The notes under the pieces are model-generated. The model had not been told where the DNA came from, made no database searches, and worked only from the letters and a program-made list of their open reading frames with translations. This document shows positions 1 to 46,400 of a stretch of DNA of 64,000 nt, one piece after another (position 1 is the stretch's first letter; each line of letters starts with the position of its first letter). The translations under genes were made by a program, and so were the position numbers. Source of the DNA: Manis javanica (lineage: Eukaryota > Chordata > Mammalia > Pholidota > Manidae); NCBI RefSeq assembly GCF_040802235.1, contig NC_133166.1, positions 118,868,991 to 118,932,990 on the forward strand, in the 5' to 3' direction.

Positions 1-657
1 GATGAGGAAGCAGACACACACAAACTGAACACTGAATGTGAGGTGGGAAGAGCAGTGGCAGCGGTCACGATAGGATGTTACAGGACCACTGAGGAGGCAG
101 ACCCCTAGAAGAACGGCTGGCAAGGGTGGGCCTCTACAGGAGGGGTTGGCCAGGCAAAGTAGGGTTGCACAGGAAAAGGATTTTCAGAGCCACAGATTCA
201 GCACGAGCAAAGCCCCAGAGAGGAGCACAAACCTGGTGGTACTGGGAACTGATGTTAATGGAGAATGAGAGGATAGGAAAGATGACAGATGAGCCTGGAA
301 GGTCAGGAAGGAGGGGCAGTGTGGTAGGCGCCTGGCCCAGGAGCCGGGAGTGACTCTAGGGACCCTAGGGGGCTTTCAGCAGGTCAAAACCTGCTCAAGT
401 TGTTGATACACATTTTCCAAAGACACCTGTGGGTTGTGGGGAACAGACTGGAGGAGTAGGCAGGACACAGGCAGGGTAGCCCCTGCATCCCCTGGGCACA
501 AGGAGATGAGCACTGAACCAGGGCTCAGATGGGAAAGGCAGGGCTCAGGACGTGTATTGTTGAAGCACTCAGGAGTAGAGCTGCCAGGTCAGGGGCACCG
601 GCTGGGTGTGGGGAAGGGAGAGGGAAGCCTCAGGAGAATGCCTATATTCCGGGCTTA

Positions 658-4688
<4,031 letters not shown>

Positions 4689-4691
<3 letters not shown>

Positions 4692-4804
4692 GGTGGAAAG
4701 ACTGTGAAGCAAGCTGAGTTCACACCTTTGCACTGAGCTGCTGGAGGACAGGCAATCCTGTGGGTGCTGCCTGGGTCTGAGCACACAGAAGCTGGAAGGA
4801 GCAC
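4689..4804 (-). other. TKFC: TKFC exon: 5' UTR ending in the start codon
   Basis: On the minus strand, an acceptor (pyrimidine run plus CTGCAG, plus-strand 4805-4810) precedes a 116-nt exon. Its last three bases are the ATG in a good Kozak setting (CCACCATGG, where the final G is the first intron base). The donor GTAAGT follows at 4688-4683, and intron 4688-2287 is 2,402 bp. The upstream boundary is inferred from the acceptor and is less certain than the donor. Confidence 0.75.
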
Positions 4805-5469
4805 CTGCAGGGGGGAGTAACAATATGCATGGCTGGCGTCACTCACAGCCTACTGCACAATCATGCTTCCAGGGCCCTAGTAACTGGGGAGCTGCCTCAG
4901 ACTTTGATCTAAGTCCAAACTCTAGTACAAGCTGCGTGTGGAAAAGAGCATGAGGCAATCAAGTTTCAGACCTCCACTTGGCTTACAGAAGACAGATTGA
5001 CCTGTGTTATGCACAGAGCTGCCTTTTTGCCCAGCGGCAGTGTCCACCTCATCACGAAGGGGCAAAGTTACCCATAAAGGAACTTCATCTCTTACATAGG
5101 TATCATGTGCAGTAGGTTTACAAAGATCTTCACACACTTGCTCTTGTTGGCGTTGGCGCCACACCACGAGAGACGGCTGAGTCTGTGACCCTATATTTCA
5201 CTTCTGGGAAATGGACTCCAGCAACTTGTCCACGTCAAACCAGTAAGAGCCAGGACTCAAACCAATGTCCAGCCTTTCTAAAAAGCCTAATTTCTTTCTG
5301 AGAATTCAGTGCCTCGAAAGTAAGGCACAGAGTCTCTGGTGTGGGAAACCACATTTGTAAACACAATGACGCTTTAAGTCTCCTCAGTTCAGCCTGGCTC
5401 AGATGGGGTCTTGGATCCAAGGGTCTTGGGTTCACTGTATGTCTGCAGTGGAAGGATTCCACAGCGGGC

Positions 5470-5560
5470 TCTGCACCTAGCTCTGCCTCTGAGTTACTGA
5501 GGGATCTTGGGTAAATCAACTCCCTTGAGCCTCAGCTTCCTCATCTGTAAAATGGGGTTT
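5470..5560 (+). repeat. MIR SINE fragment
   Basis: Core sequence CTTCCTCATCTGTAAAATGG preceded by GATCTTGGGTAAATCAACTC. Confidence 0.8.
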
Positions 5561-5999
5561 TACTGATGCCACGTGGTTCTTCTCCTACCCCTTGCGGAGC
5601 CCGTCTGATGTGGAGTGGCCTGTAAGTTGCAGGGCTATTTCTTGGTCATTAATGCTCTCAGCATAGAAATACGGTTTTGAGTCTAAGGTCAGAATTTGTA
5701 CAGCAATGGGGGCACTAATAAGGCTGGGCAAGTGGCCTGGTGGGTCCTTCAAAGTCTAAGAATAAAACGCAGTTTAAACCTGAGAGATGAGCATCCTGGT
5801 ATCCCGAGGTAAGGTGGGTGATGGATTATTCTAAGGTCAGGTGAGGGTACCAGCTAGTTTGGAGAAACTGGAAGGGCTAAGGGGAGGAAGGTACGACCTC
5901 AGTTCTAGTCTGGGGGGTGCACAAATTGCTGTCACCTCCCTCCCCTCTCTAGGCCTCTGCAGCGCTTCCGATTCCAAAAGAGGAACAGCCCGCGGGCTC

Positions 6000-6468
6000 C
6001 TAGAGCAACGGAAGGTGGAGAGAAGGGGGTCTGGGGAAGGGAAGGGTGAGGGGCGCTGACTGGGGCTGAGGTCGGCGGGTCGGCTCCGAAGGCGTAGGGG
6101 GCCTCGGTAAATCCCCCCCCCACCTGCTCACTCCCGCACTACCACCTCTGTAATAGCCACGGTTCCAGGGACCCCAACGGCGCTCCCGCATCCGGGTACT
6201 CAGGGCTCCGGCAGAACGAGGTGGGTGGGGCCTCCGGGGGCGGAGCCTCATCCGGTTGGTTGCCTTGGGCTCTGTGAGTCCTCCAAGAAGCCAGGTGAGG
6301 CCGTCCCGTGATGCCCTGCGCCGCGGCCACTCTAGCCTGCAACGTGTATCTGGGGCGGAGGCAGCGGCGGTGGAGTTCGCTGCGCGGGTGGGGGCCCCCT
6401 GTCACCTCGTTTGTGTCCGTCTCTCTATCGTTGCGCTCGAATCCCGACGGGCCGCCCCAGGCCTCGAC
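6000..6468. promoter_or_regulatory. CpG-rich bidirectional promoter of TKFC and DDB1, with DDB1 5' UTR
   Basis: CpG density rises sharply from about 6060 and stays high past the DDB1 start codon. A GC box (GGGGGCGGAG) lies at 6236-6245 and no TATA box is evident. DDB1 reads right from 6469 and TKFC reads left from about 6190, so one CpG-island promoter probably serves both. The DDB1 5' UTR probably begins somewhere between 6290 and 6400; the exact start cannot be read from sequence. Confidence 0.7.
6124..6190 (-). other. TKFC: Putative non-coding first exon of TKFC
   Basis: A minus-strand segment ending GAGCAG with a GTGGGG donor at 6123 lies inside the CpG-rich promoter and is well placed to splice to the acceptor at 4805-4810. 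The transcription start is not visible and the high-coordinate end is only approximate. An alternative is that TKFC starts at another site in the island. Confidence 0.3.
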
Positions 6469-38043
<31,575 letters not shown>

Positions 38044-38377
38044 CCAAGGGCAGGGATCACCTCTCCCAGACCCTCCTCGAAGGCTTTGCTCTCCTGCCCT
38101 CTTTCCCCACCATTGTCTTCTTGGCCTGGGGGAACCCTTCCCTAAGCCAGCTGCCCCAGAAGCTACATTCCACCTGTGTGGAAATGGAGATTTCTTAGAA
38201 CTAAAACCAACTCACTGGAGAACCTGGGAATGGGCTGAAGGTGAAATATTTTCTCCCTGGATTTTTACCGGTCTTACGTGATTCCAGCATCACCTTGGAC
38301 TACCAAGCCTTGATCGGTGTTGCCACTTGTCCTCCTTCCAGGGAGGAATTTTGCAGCCTTTGGGCTGGAAAGGAAGC

Positions 38378-38380
<3 letters not shown>

Positions 38381-38471
<91 letters not shown>

Positions 38472-38480
38472 CGTGTGTGT
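38381..38480 (+). repeat. (GT)n microsatellite in the DDB1 3' UTR
   Basis: An uninterrupted GT run spans 38381-38457 (about 38 units). It then changes to GC-interrupted GT up to about 38480. It would be transcribed as (GU)n in mature DDB1 mRNA. Confidence 0.95.
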
Positions 38481-38794
38481 TTCACACGTGCATTGTCTTC
38501 TGCTATCTTTTTATTTAGGTTGGGGGTATGGGGAGGTTGGGGGTAGGGGGAAGTGGGGTGGGAGGGTTTCATTGTCTTTGAGGTGAGAGCTTTGTTTGCT
38601 TTCTTCCCTTGCCTCTGAGAGCTTTGGGTCTGGAGGCCTAACTACCAGGCCATGGGCAGTGTGAACATAAAACCTGGAGATGGTGGATGACCCCCAAGCC
38701 ACAGCTTTTTTGTCTCTGGGGAACTTCCTTCTTCAGAGGGAAGGAGGTGGGGGTTGGGGGATGTGAATTGGTTGTTAATTTCTGAGTTTTACCA

Positions 38795-38800
38795 AATAAA
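38795..38800 (+). terminator. DDB1: DDB1 polyadenylation signal AATAAA
   Basis: A canonical AATAAA sits 752 nt after the stop codon. A GT-rich downstream element (TGTGTCCCTG, about 38823-38832) follows, so cleavage probably occurs near 38815-38822. Confidence 0.85.
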
Positions 38801-38830
38801 GTAGACTCTAAGAAGAAAGATCCTGTGTCC

Positions 38831-39480
38831 CTGTTTTCTTCCTGCTGCGGACTCTCCAGCATCCCTAGTTTAGTTTACTGCAAACTCGTTTCCCTCCATT
38901 GTGGCATCTGCTGCAGTCATTTGTCTTTGCTGCTGGAACGACGACTCTCAATAGTGAAGTGACGTCTCTGTCCTCTGCCATGTGATTTTGGGTTGTGATT
39001 GCAAGGATGGTGGGTGTCGGGAAATTCAGTTGACTTAGGTTGCCCTTGACTCTGTAGACATTTTGATCCCCAGTTGCCTTTGTGAGTAACCTGCTGGGCC
39101 TGGGGTTGCTTGGCTGCCTTTCCTGATGTCATTTCACAGCCAGATGTGTATGCAACATACAGTCAACCAGCCACCAGGTGCCACTGCTTGGCCTGGGCAA
39201 GTAGCTTTTCTCCCACCTCCCAGCTTCTGGTGGCCACATGCCCTTTGGGTTCTGATTTTATTTCCTTTGGTTTAATCAAGTAAACCATTGGTGCCTTTGA
39301 TTTGAAAACACAGGAGCAAGGCCCATTTGGGGTTCACCCTTCTGTCCAGCAAACAGAGCCAGTCTTCTTTCAGCTCAGTGGCCCATGTTTCCACCAGTGA
39401 TCGAGTGGGGATAAAGGCCGCTCTGTCCCCACAGTGGAGCAGGGTTAATCGTAGGCACATTGACTGGCTCCTTTAAGACC
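38831..39480. other. Intergenic DNA after DDB1
   Basis: No open frame with family resemblance, no RNA gene and no clear repeat. It is moderately GC-rich unique-looking sequence downstream of the DDB1 poly(A) site. Confidence 0.6.
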
Positions 39481-39499
39481 AGCCTTTGATACAGCGTCA

Positions 39500-39775
39500 G
39501 GAAAATTGTGGTTTCAAGTTCAAACTGTGGTTTCGAGAGATTCTAGCTTAAAAGAAAAAGGGCAAGAAGTGTCTGCGTTGGGGGTCTTCTGGGGTAAGTT
39601 TCCTTCCTTGAGGCCTGCCTTGGGTTTCATTACCATGCTTTTCCCCTTCCTCTCCTGGGATTTCTGAGGCTGGGGGATGAGGGTCTTCAGAGAAAAAATA
39701 ATCAGCATCTCAAAAACCACAGTTTGAACTGGAAACTCAACACTGTGATTTGAAGTCTTAGAGTCATGGTTTGAA
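39500..39775. repeat. Perfect 17-bp inverted repeat with a 180-bp loop, plus direct repeats
   Basis: AGTTCAAACTGTGGTTT (39517-39533) is the exact reverse complement of 39714-39730. Similarity extends a few bases outward with mismatches. TGTGGTTTC occurs twice in the left arm (39507-39515, 39526-39534). Further copies of the 'tggttTGAATTGAAA' type occur near 39767. It may be a small DNA element; no family recognised. Confidence 0.8.
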
Positions 39776-39790
39776 TTGAAAAGGCCTGCT

Positions 39791-42149
39791 GCCCATGCCA
39801 GAGACCAGCTTAATGAGATGGGCTAGCAACAATCTCCAGATTGTGATTATTTAAAACATTTAATCCTAAATGGGAGGATTGACTATGAAGTGCCATGGTC
39901 AGGAAGAACGTGGTGGAATTATCATTCTGGTGGTGCTTTGTGGTCTGACGTGCAGTCAAGGAGACCTATGTTGAGTAGAAGGTTATTACCAGTGGCTTCA
40001 GTCTTTTCCTTTGAAAGCTGTGGAGTCCTTGCAGTTTTTCTATTTTCCTACAATCTTTGGTGTATTTACTCAAGATTGAATTCTAGCAACCCTTTGGAAA
40101 CTGACGCTCTGCTGTCACACTCCCACATCCCCTCTTAAAAGCCATTAATCACTTCTCCAAGGGTGAAGGGTTGCCTTTGGAGCTTTGCTACAGCCAGCTG
40201 GAATGGCTCCTGTCCATGTAGTGCTGATGAGCTAGCCTCACTCCAGGCCTCTGCACGAACGGACCTTTGGGAGAATAATAGAAACACTGACTCATCCCCT
40301 GACCGTTGGAAGGGTCACAAGCCAGAGGCCGCCTTTCTGCAGCCAACAACAGCTTGGATCCTCCGCCCTCCGTGGAGGGTCCCTTTTGTTACTGAGAAGC
40401 CACAAGCCACAGAAGTGGGGAGGAAACAATGAGGAACTGTAGGGATCTGCCCAACTAGTCCTTGAAGATGAATGTTAAGAGGACTCACAGGGTCCAGACT
40501 TGGAGGAGGCTTTGTGTCAAATAGACCAAAAGAGAAGAAAAATAGCGAAAACCCAACTAAAGAAGGAAACTTGATAAGAGGAGCAAGGTGGTGCCATAAG
40601 GTCAAAGCAATTGGGGAAATGAAAGAAATGCCAGGGGCTGTTGAGAAAGTTTCTTTTTGAAATTCACTGGGAGGAATTTACCAAGTCTTAAATATCCTCA
40701 GCTCCTCCTGAGGGGAGATGAGGATTCTCCTTAAGCACAAATCTGTCTTTCAGCTAGTCCAGCTGCTCATTGATGACCAATATGGAGCAAACCGTGCCAG
40801 AGGTCCAGGGATGGGACAGGACAGGTGGGGCCACATGGATTGGCCACAGTTCAGAATGGAGGTGATGGAGCTGTGCTGGAGTGGGGGAGAAGATGGCAGA
40901 CGGTGTGACAGCTGTGTGAAAGGAAACTTGCCCTGTGTTCGTGCTGGGAATTTGTGGATAGCTTCAGGGCCAGGAAGGAGCACCTATTTGACACTGAGTG
41001 GTGGGCCACGTAGGAATGATCAGGGCAATGGTGTGATAGATCATGTGGGCTCAAGGGAAGGAGAAAGGCTTTCTACTTGCTCTTGAAAAAGTCGGGCTAC
41101 ATCAACTATGTGGAAATTGGAGGTGGACACTAAAGCACTTTGTAAATAATGATGAGCAATGCACTGTGAGCAGTGGAGGGAGAAAGGCAGAAAGGGAAGA
41201 TGATGCTCTAGGATTCTGAGGGTCCTTAGGACTCCGAGTGGACATAAATATGGAAGTTGCATTCATCTTATGATACAGTATATTTTGGCAACCTACTTGC
41301 TGAGAATTTGCTGCTTAGAATGATGGGTCAAAACTAACAAGATGAGATAACAGACCTACATTTTAGTGTCTGCAAAAACACACAGGTTTAGGTAGGGAGA
41401 TGGGCTTAGTAGCTTGTTTAATAACAACTGCATAAAAACATGATAACCAAAAACACCCGAGGTTTTCCTTTACTGTAACTAGCATCATCATGGGGTTGCC
41501 AGAAAAGCCAAATATTATTAGGCTGTTAATGAAAGTATGGTGTTTGGGAGGAAGGTGAGAGTCCAGCCTACTGTTGGCACACCGTTTTCATTTGTGGCCA
41601 CTCAGATAGCTGAGGTAGCCATTGGGAAGACACCTGTAGAGGCTGAACCAAAGGAACGGGTTATTTTTAGCTGGGGAGTAAAAACCCTTCCTAACAGAAG
41701 CAGTTATTCCTATCTGGATTGGGCTGCCTTCTGACAAGGTAGTGATCTCCTTATCCGCATAAGTGTTTAAGCAAAAGCTTGACTAGTGAGGTTGCAGGTG
41801 GTTCGGAACGAATCCTGCACAGGGCAGAAGGTGCAATCCGTTCATCCCTTCAGCTTTCTCCCAGCTGGATGATCTAGATTTCCATCCACCACCTGCTCTC
41901 GCCACTTCCCTGCCTACCAGTCTCTGACTGTGGACTGGGGCAGGTGCAGAAGCCAGCAAAGAGGAGCCTGGGGTTCAAGCTGATAGTGTCCCCTGATCCC
42001 CTCACCAGGGTTAGGGTACAGATCTGCAGGCAGGCTGGGTGCCAGCCTAGAACTGCCCAGCAAGGAGAAGACCCAGGGCCCGACCTTCTTGTGACAACAC
42101 AGGCATCTGGAGCTCCACCGAGACCAGCAGTGCCCGGGGCGCGCAGCCT
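39791..42149. other. Intergenic DNA between DDB1 and VWCE
   Basis: I see no gene, RNA or well-preserved repeat. Open frames are short and without family resemblance. The GC content rises toward the VWCE island from about 41940. Confidence 0.55.
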
Positions 42150-43400
42150 TCAGCGACAGACAGCCTTGTTCCCGGAGTCTCCTTCCAGCCGGGCCTCAGT
42201 CTGACGCCCAAGCCCTTAGCAGGAAGCCGGCTCCCAAACCCGGGCAGTGGGTGTGAGCCCAGGGCAAAACCCCGCCCCTTAGGGGTCCCTGATCTTTGCC
42301 CTCGCCCTGGGTTCCGTGCCTCCCCAAGAGGCCGGCGGGCGGCGATGCCTTTTGTGTGTTTCACTCCAAAGTACCAGAGACCCCCCAGCACTGCGCCGCG
42401 TCCCCTGGAGGCCCCCGGCCCCTCCTCTTGGCGTCCCCAGCCCCCCTGCTCGGCTCCGCGTGCCAGCTCGGGACTCGCTGGTTCGCTCCCCGCGGCGCCA
42501 GGAGGAGGGGCGAGGGCCGGCAGCCCCCTCCCCCGCGCGCGGCGCCGGAGCCCAGCCGAGCTGGGGGGACCCGCCGCCGCCGGTCATGTGGGCCGGACTG
42601 CTCCTCCGGGCCGCCTGCGTCGCGCTCCTGCTGCCGGGGGCCTCGACCCACGGCTACACCGGGAGGAAGGCGCCCGGGCACTTCGCTGCCGAGAGGTAAG
42701 CGCCCCGCGCCCCTACCCTGCCCCGCCGCGGGAGCGCTACCGGCGGGGAGCGGGGAGGCGCGGAGGGGCGCCCCGAGCCACCCGCAGCCGTAGGTCAGGG
42801 CTCCCCTGTGGGGCGCTATCCGCGCGCGGGTGGAGCCCACGGGGTCCGGACAAAGGGACGGCAGCTGGTGCTCTGGGCGGGAGACCGTCCTGCGCCCCTG
42901 GCTGGGGCTGTCTCGGCTTGGACCTGGAGGGGACGGAGATCCGGGCTGCCTTGGGATGCGGACCCCTGGCGAGGGGCGCTCCGGACGGGCCACCTGGTCT
43001 CCCCACCGGCTTGCTGTCGCTCGCGAACGCGCCCGTGGCTCCGCCTTGACGGTTCCTGGCCTCCAGCGCTGCGCCGGCTGCTCTGGGGCCGGGGGCTCCC
43101 TGTGTCCAGGCTTTCCGCGCGCCGTGGACCTTGGACCGCTGGGGTCTCTCCGGGTCATGTTTCGGTTTCCGCCCGTGTGTGCGCGCGGCGGGGGTGGGGT
43201 GTTTGCCCCATTGATGCCGCCCTCCCCTAGCGTCTCCTCCCGCGGAGGCCGTGCGGCCGCGGGCCGGGCGCGTGTGCGCGTGATGCTCCGAGCGAGGGAA
43301 CACGGTGTCAGCGGGCCGCCTGGCCCGCGGCCACGGCCTCGGGGGGCGCTCAGGGGGGCGGCCCCGCCAGGCTCGCAGCTCGCATGTACGTTAAGCCGCC
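42150..43400. promoter_or_regulatory. VWCE: CpG island and promoter of VWCE
   Basis: The segment is strongly GC- and CpG-rich and surrounds the VWCE start codon and first donor. A GC-box-like CCCCGCCCC lies near 42270 and I see no TATA box. The 5' UTR should end at 42585; its start is not readable. Long open frames here on both strands reflect GC-rich composition. Confidence 0.75.
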
Positions 43401-46400
43401 GCCGCCAGTTCCTGCTCAGATCTGCCGGCTCCGCGGCCTTTCAGAGCCTTCCTGCCACCTGTCTCCCTGCCACCGCCTGCCCTAGGAGACTCCTTGGGGC
43501 TCCCTAGCCGACGCTCGGCCCCTGCCTCCCTGAGGGTGCGGCTCTCGGGCATCCTTCCACCTGCCAATTTGGTGGCACCCTTGTTCCCTTCGGAGCCCCG
43601 TCTGAGGAGCAGGAGCTGCCTGCTCCTCCTTCCAAGGCTGCTGCCATGTTCGTTCCAGCAAGGGCAGCCGGTGAGACATGACTGTCAGGCCCCCTGCTTG
43701 TCCCCCTCCAGGGCCCCCTCTTCTTCTGGTGTGACTTCAGAGAGGGAAAAGGCTCTTCGAGGCCCCAGGGACAGTTCTCCGCAGACATTTCTGTGCTGCC
43801 ATGTGCCCTGAGTTTCACTTTCTAGACTACCCATCACATTTGACACATATTCTCCCCAAGAGCCACCCTACTTTGTCTCCCATCCATGTCCCCAGTGCCT
43901 GCTGCTCTGCCTGGCACAGCCATCATGGGTGCTCGGTGGACTGCCTGACGGGCAGAATATTCTACTCCAAGCACAGATAGAGCACAGTTGGAGAGTTTTC
44001 TTGTTGCTATTCCGCTGCACTGGGAGTCCCTCACAGAAGCTCCCTCCAGGCCTGGCTCTATCTACCCCCTCTGCCTGGAGCACCCCCTCTCCTCCTCCAC
44101 TCTCTGTGGATGCCCCTACCCTTGTCTCCCACCTCCACCTAGAGTCTGTCCTTCCTGGAAGCCCTTCCACGCCACCCCGACACCCAGCCAGCCTCAGGGC
44201 GCCATAGCCTGGTCCCATTGTGGCACTTGTCACACTGTGTTATCACCTGATTTCTTGTCTGATCAGTGTCCCTTGAAGGTGGAGAGATGGCTAGTTCATG
44301 GCTGTCCTGCCATGCCTCACCTATCGTCAGGCGCACTGGGTTCCCTTTCTCTGTTCTGTGCAGCTCTCTGGCACCCCCACGTCCACCTCAGAGATGCCAT
44401 CTGGGGAGTGACGTCTCTCCAGCCCCCCTGCCCACCCCCTTCCCTCTTCTGTTGCGCTCCTTTCTCAACCTTTCCCTCAATAGCCATTTACTGAGCACCT
44501 ACTGTGTACAAGACACTGCTCTTGGTGCTAAGGTGAACAAAAAGATGAAGCCCTGTCCTCAGGGAATGGTAGGGAAGTCAGAATGAAGTCAGCAAATTAG
44601 TAAATAACTTAATGTCCCAGGAACTGTTATGGAGAAGAATAAAGCAATATAAGGGTGGACAAAAAGGGCGTCTCTCATAAGGTGACATGAGCAGAGACCC
44701 CCGTAAAAGGAGGGAGTGAGCTGGGTGTGTGTCTGAAGAACCTTCCTGATAGAGGGAAGTGTAAGTGCAAAGGCGCTGAGGCAGCCATCGCTACGCTCCT
44801 CATCCATTATCTTTCCTCTTACACTGAGGTCCCTTTCTCCCAGCTGCTTGGCTCTGTGTTCATGTGGCAGGCAGCTGTTGGAGGCTGGTGTCTGCTTTCT
44901 TACATCTTTTTGTCCTGCCTCCAGGAGAGACTGAGTCATCTGTCTTTGGAAACTTCCCATTGTCCCTTCACAGGTGGTGGTGGGGTTGCCACAATTGTTT
45001 GTTGACTGTCTTACTGACTGACTGGGAGGCTTTCACTGCCCAGTAGATCAATCCCTCCCTTGGTACAGAACATGGAAGGTGCTCTTTCCTCTCTTGCAGA
45101 CGCCGGCTGGGCCCCCATGTCTGCCTCTCGGGGTTCGGGAGTGGCTGCTGCCCTGGCTGGGCGCCCTCCATGGGCAGTGGGCACTGCACCCTTCGTAAGT
45201 GCCTGACCATGTGCCCCAACCATTCTGTGTGGCAGGATGCCCATCCCCTGGCTGGCCAGAGGGGCAGACTGGGGGCCCTTGCCCTTACCCCTCACCCACA
45301 TTTCTCTTCTCAGCCCTCTGCTCCTTTGGCTGTGGGAGTGGCGTCTGCATCGCTCCCAACGTCTGCTCATGCCAGGATGGAGAGCAAGGGGCCACCTGCC
45401 CAGGTAACTGGAGGTGGGCAATAGCTGATGGGGAGGACTCTGTTAACACTCAGATTATGTGCCAACCACTGGGCACTTGTCTTAGTGCATTGTCTTCAAA
45501 CAACCCTACTAGGTTGGCTTCCTCATTCCCATTTCGGAGTTGAGGAAACTGAGGCACATGAGTGTGTGGCCCACCCAGGATTACAAGGCTAGTAAGCGGC
45601 CTTGCAGGATTTAAACTCAGTCCTGTTTGCGTCCAGAGCCACTTTCCCAACAGAATTTAGGATGAGCCCCAGAGAGGTGGGGGCAGGCTGGGGCTGTGAC
45701 CAGGTGTGTGCTCACAGGTGTGGTGCCTGTTTTAGAAGCCCACGGACCATGTGGAGAGTATGGCTGTGACCTTACCTGTAACCATGGCGGCTGTCAGGAA
45801 GTGGCCCGAGTGTGCCCCGTGGGCTTCTCGATGACAGAGACAGCTGTCGGCATCAGGTGCACTGGTGAGAGCCCCGCGAGCAGTGGGGAAGGGTGCGGGT
45901 GGGAATCCTGTCTCCTCGCTGTTCTGCCTGGATGGTCTCGGGAGAGATGCAAGCATAGAGCTGAGCCAGGACGTTCTCTGCAGTTTGAGAATGGGCAGCG
46001 GGGCATGCGACAAGTACGTCCCCTCTGCTCTTTCACAAATATTTATTAAGCACCTCTTACGGGCCTGAAACGGAGCCAGGAGCTGAGGTTGGGGGAGGAG
46101 GGTGGTGGTGGATTGGTTCCTGATGTTATGTTTCTTCCGAATGTGGGGAAGGGAGATGCGTCAGGACAGTAACAGTCCCATGTGATGTGACCACACCTGG
46201 TGAAATGCAAGGGGCCAGGACCCACAGAGGGACAGGTAACCGGGACTGGAGGTGGGGCTGACCACCGAAGGGTCCCTTGGGAACGTGGCATTGAATGATG
46301 AGGAAAGCTAAATTCAATAATTATTTGGTAAAAAGTATTATCTGTTTGTGATTTTTAAAAGTTCCTACAGGCAAAGCCACTGTGACCAGACTCTTGCATA

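Larger units (their letters stand above)
38044..38820 (+). other. DDB1: DDB1 3' untranslated region
   Basis: The region from the TAG stop to the likely cleavage site is about 780 nt. It contains a long GT dinucleotide run (38381-38480) and G-rich stretches around 38520-38570. The length ends at the poly(A) signal described separately. Confidence 0.8.
42586..45403 (+). other. VWCE: VWCE exons 1-3: signal peptide and cysteine-rich N-terminus
   Basis: Exon 1 (42586-42695) encodes the hydrophobic signal and [15 protein letters not shown]. Exons 2 and 3 add [21 protein letters not shown] and [20 protein letters not shown], an EMI-like and EGF-like cysteine pattern. Intron 1 (42696-45099) contains the 3' part of the CpG island followed by L2-type repeats. 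Confidence 0.85.

Noticed and set aside
38241-38586. Open frames rich in Cys-Val or Thr-His
   Set aside because: They are translations of the (GT)n microsatellite in the DDB1 3' UTR.
39890-41086. Several open frames of 80-122 codons between DDB1 and VWCE
   Set aside because: No splice-supported structure, no recognisable domain and no conserved composition; treated as chance frames.
42345-43158. Long overlapping open frames on both strands (234 and 265 codons)
   Set aside because: They lie in a CpG island with very high GC, overlap each other and VWCE exon 1, and have Pro/Arg/Gly-biased sequence without family resemblance.
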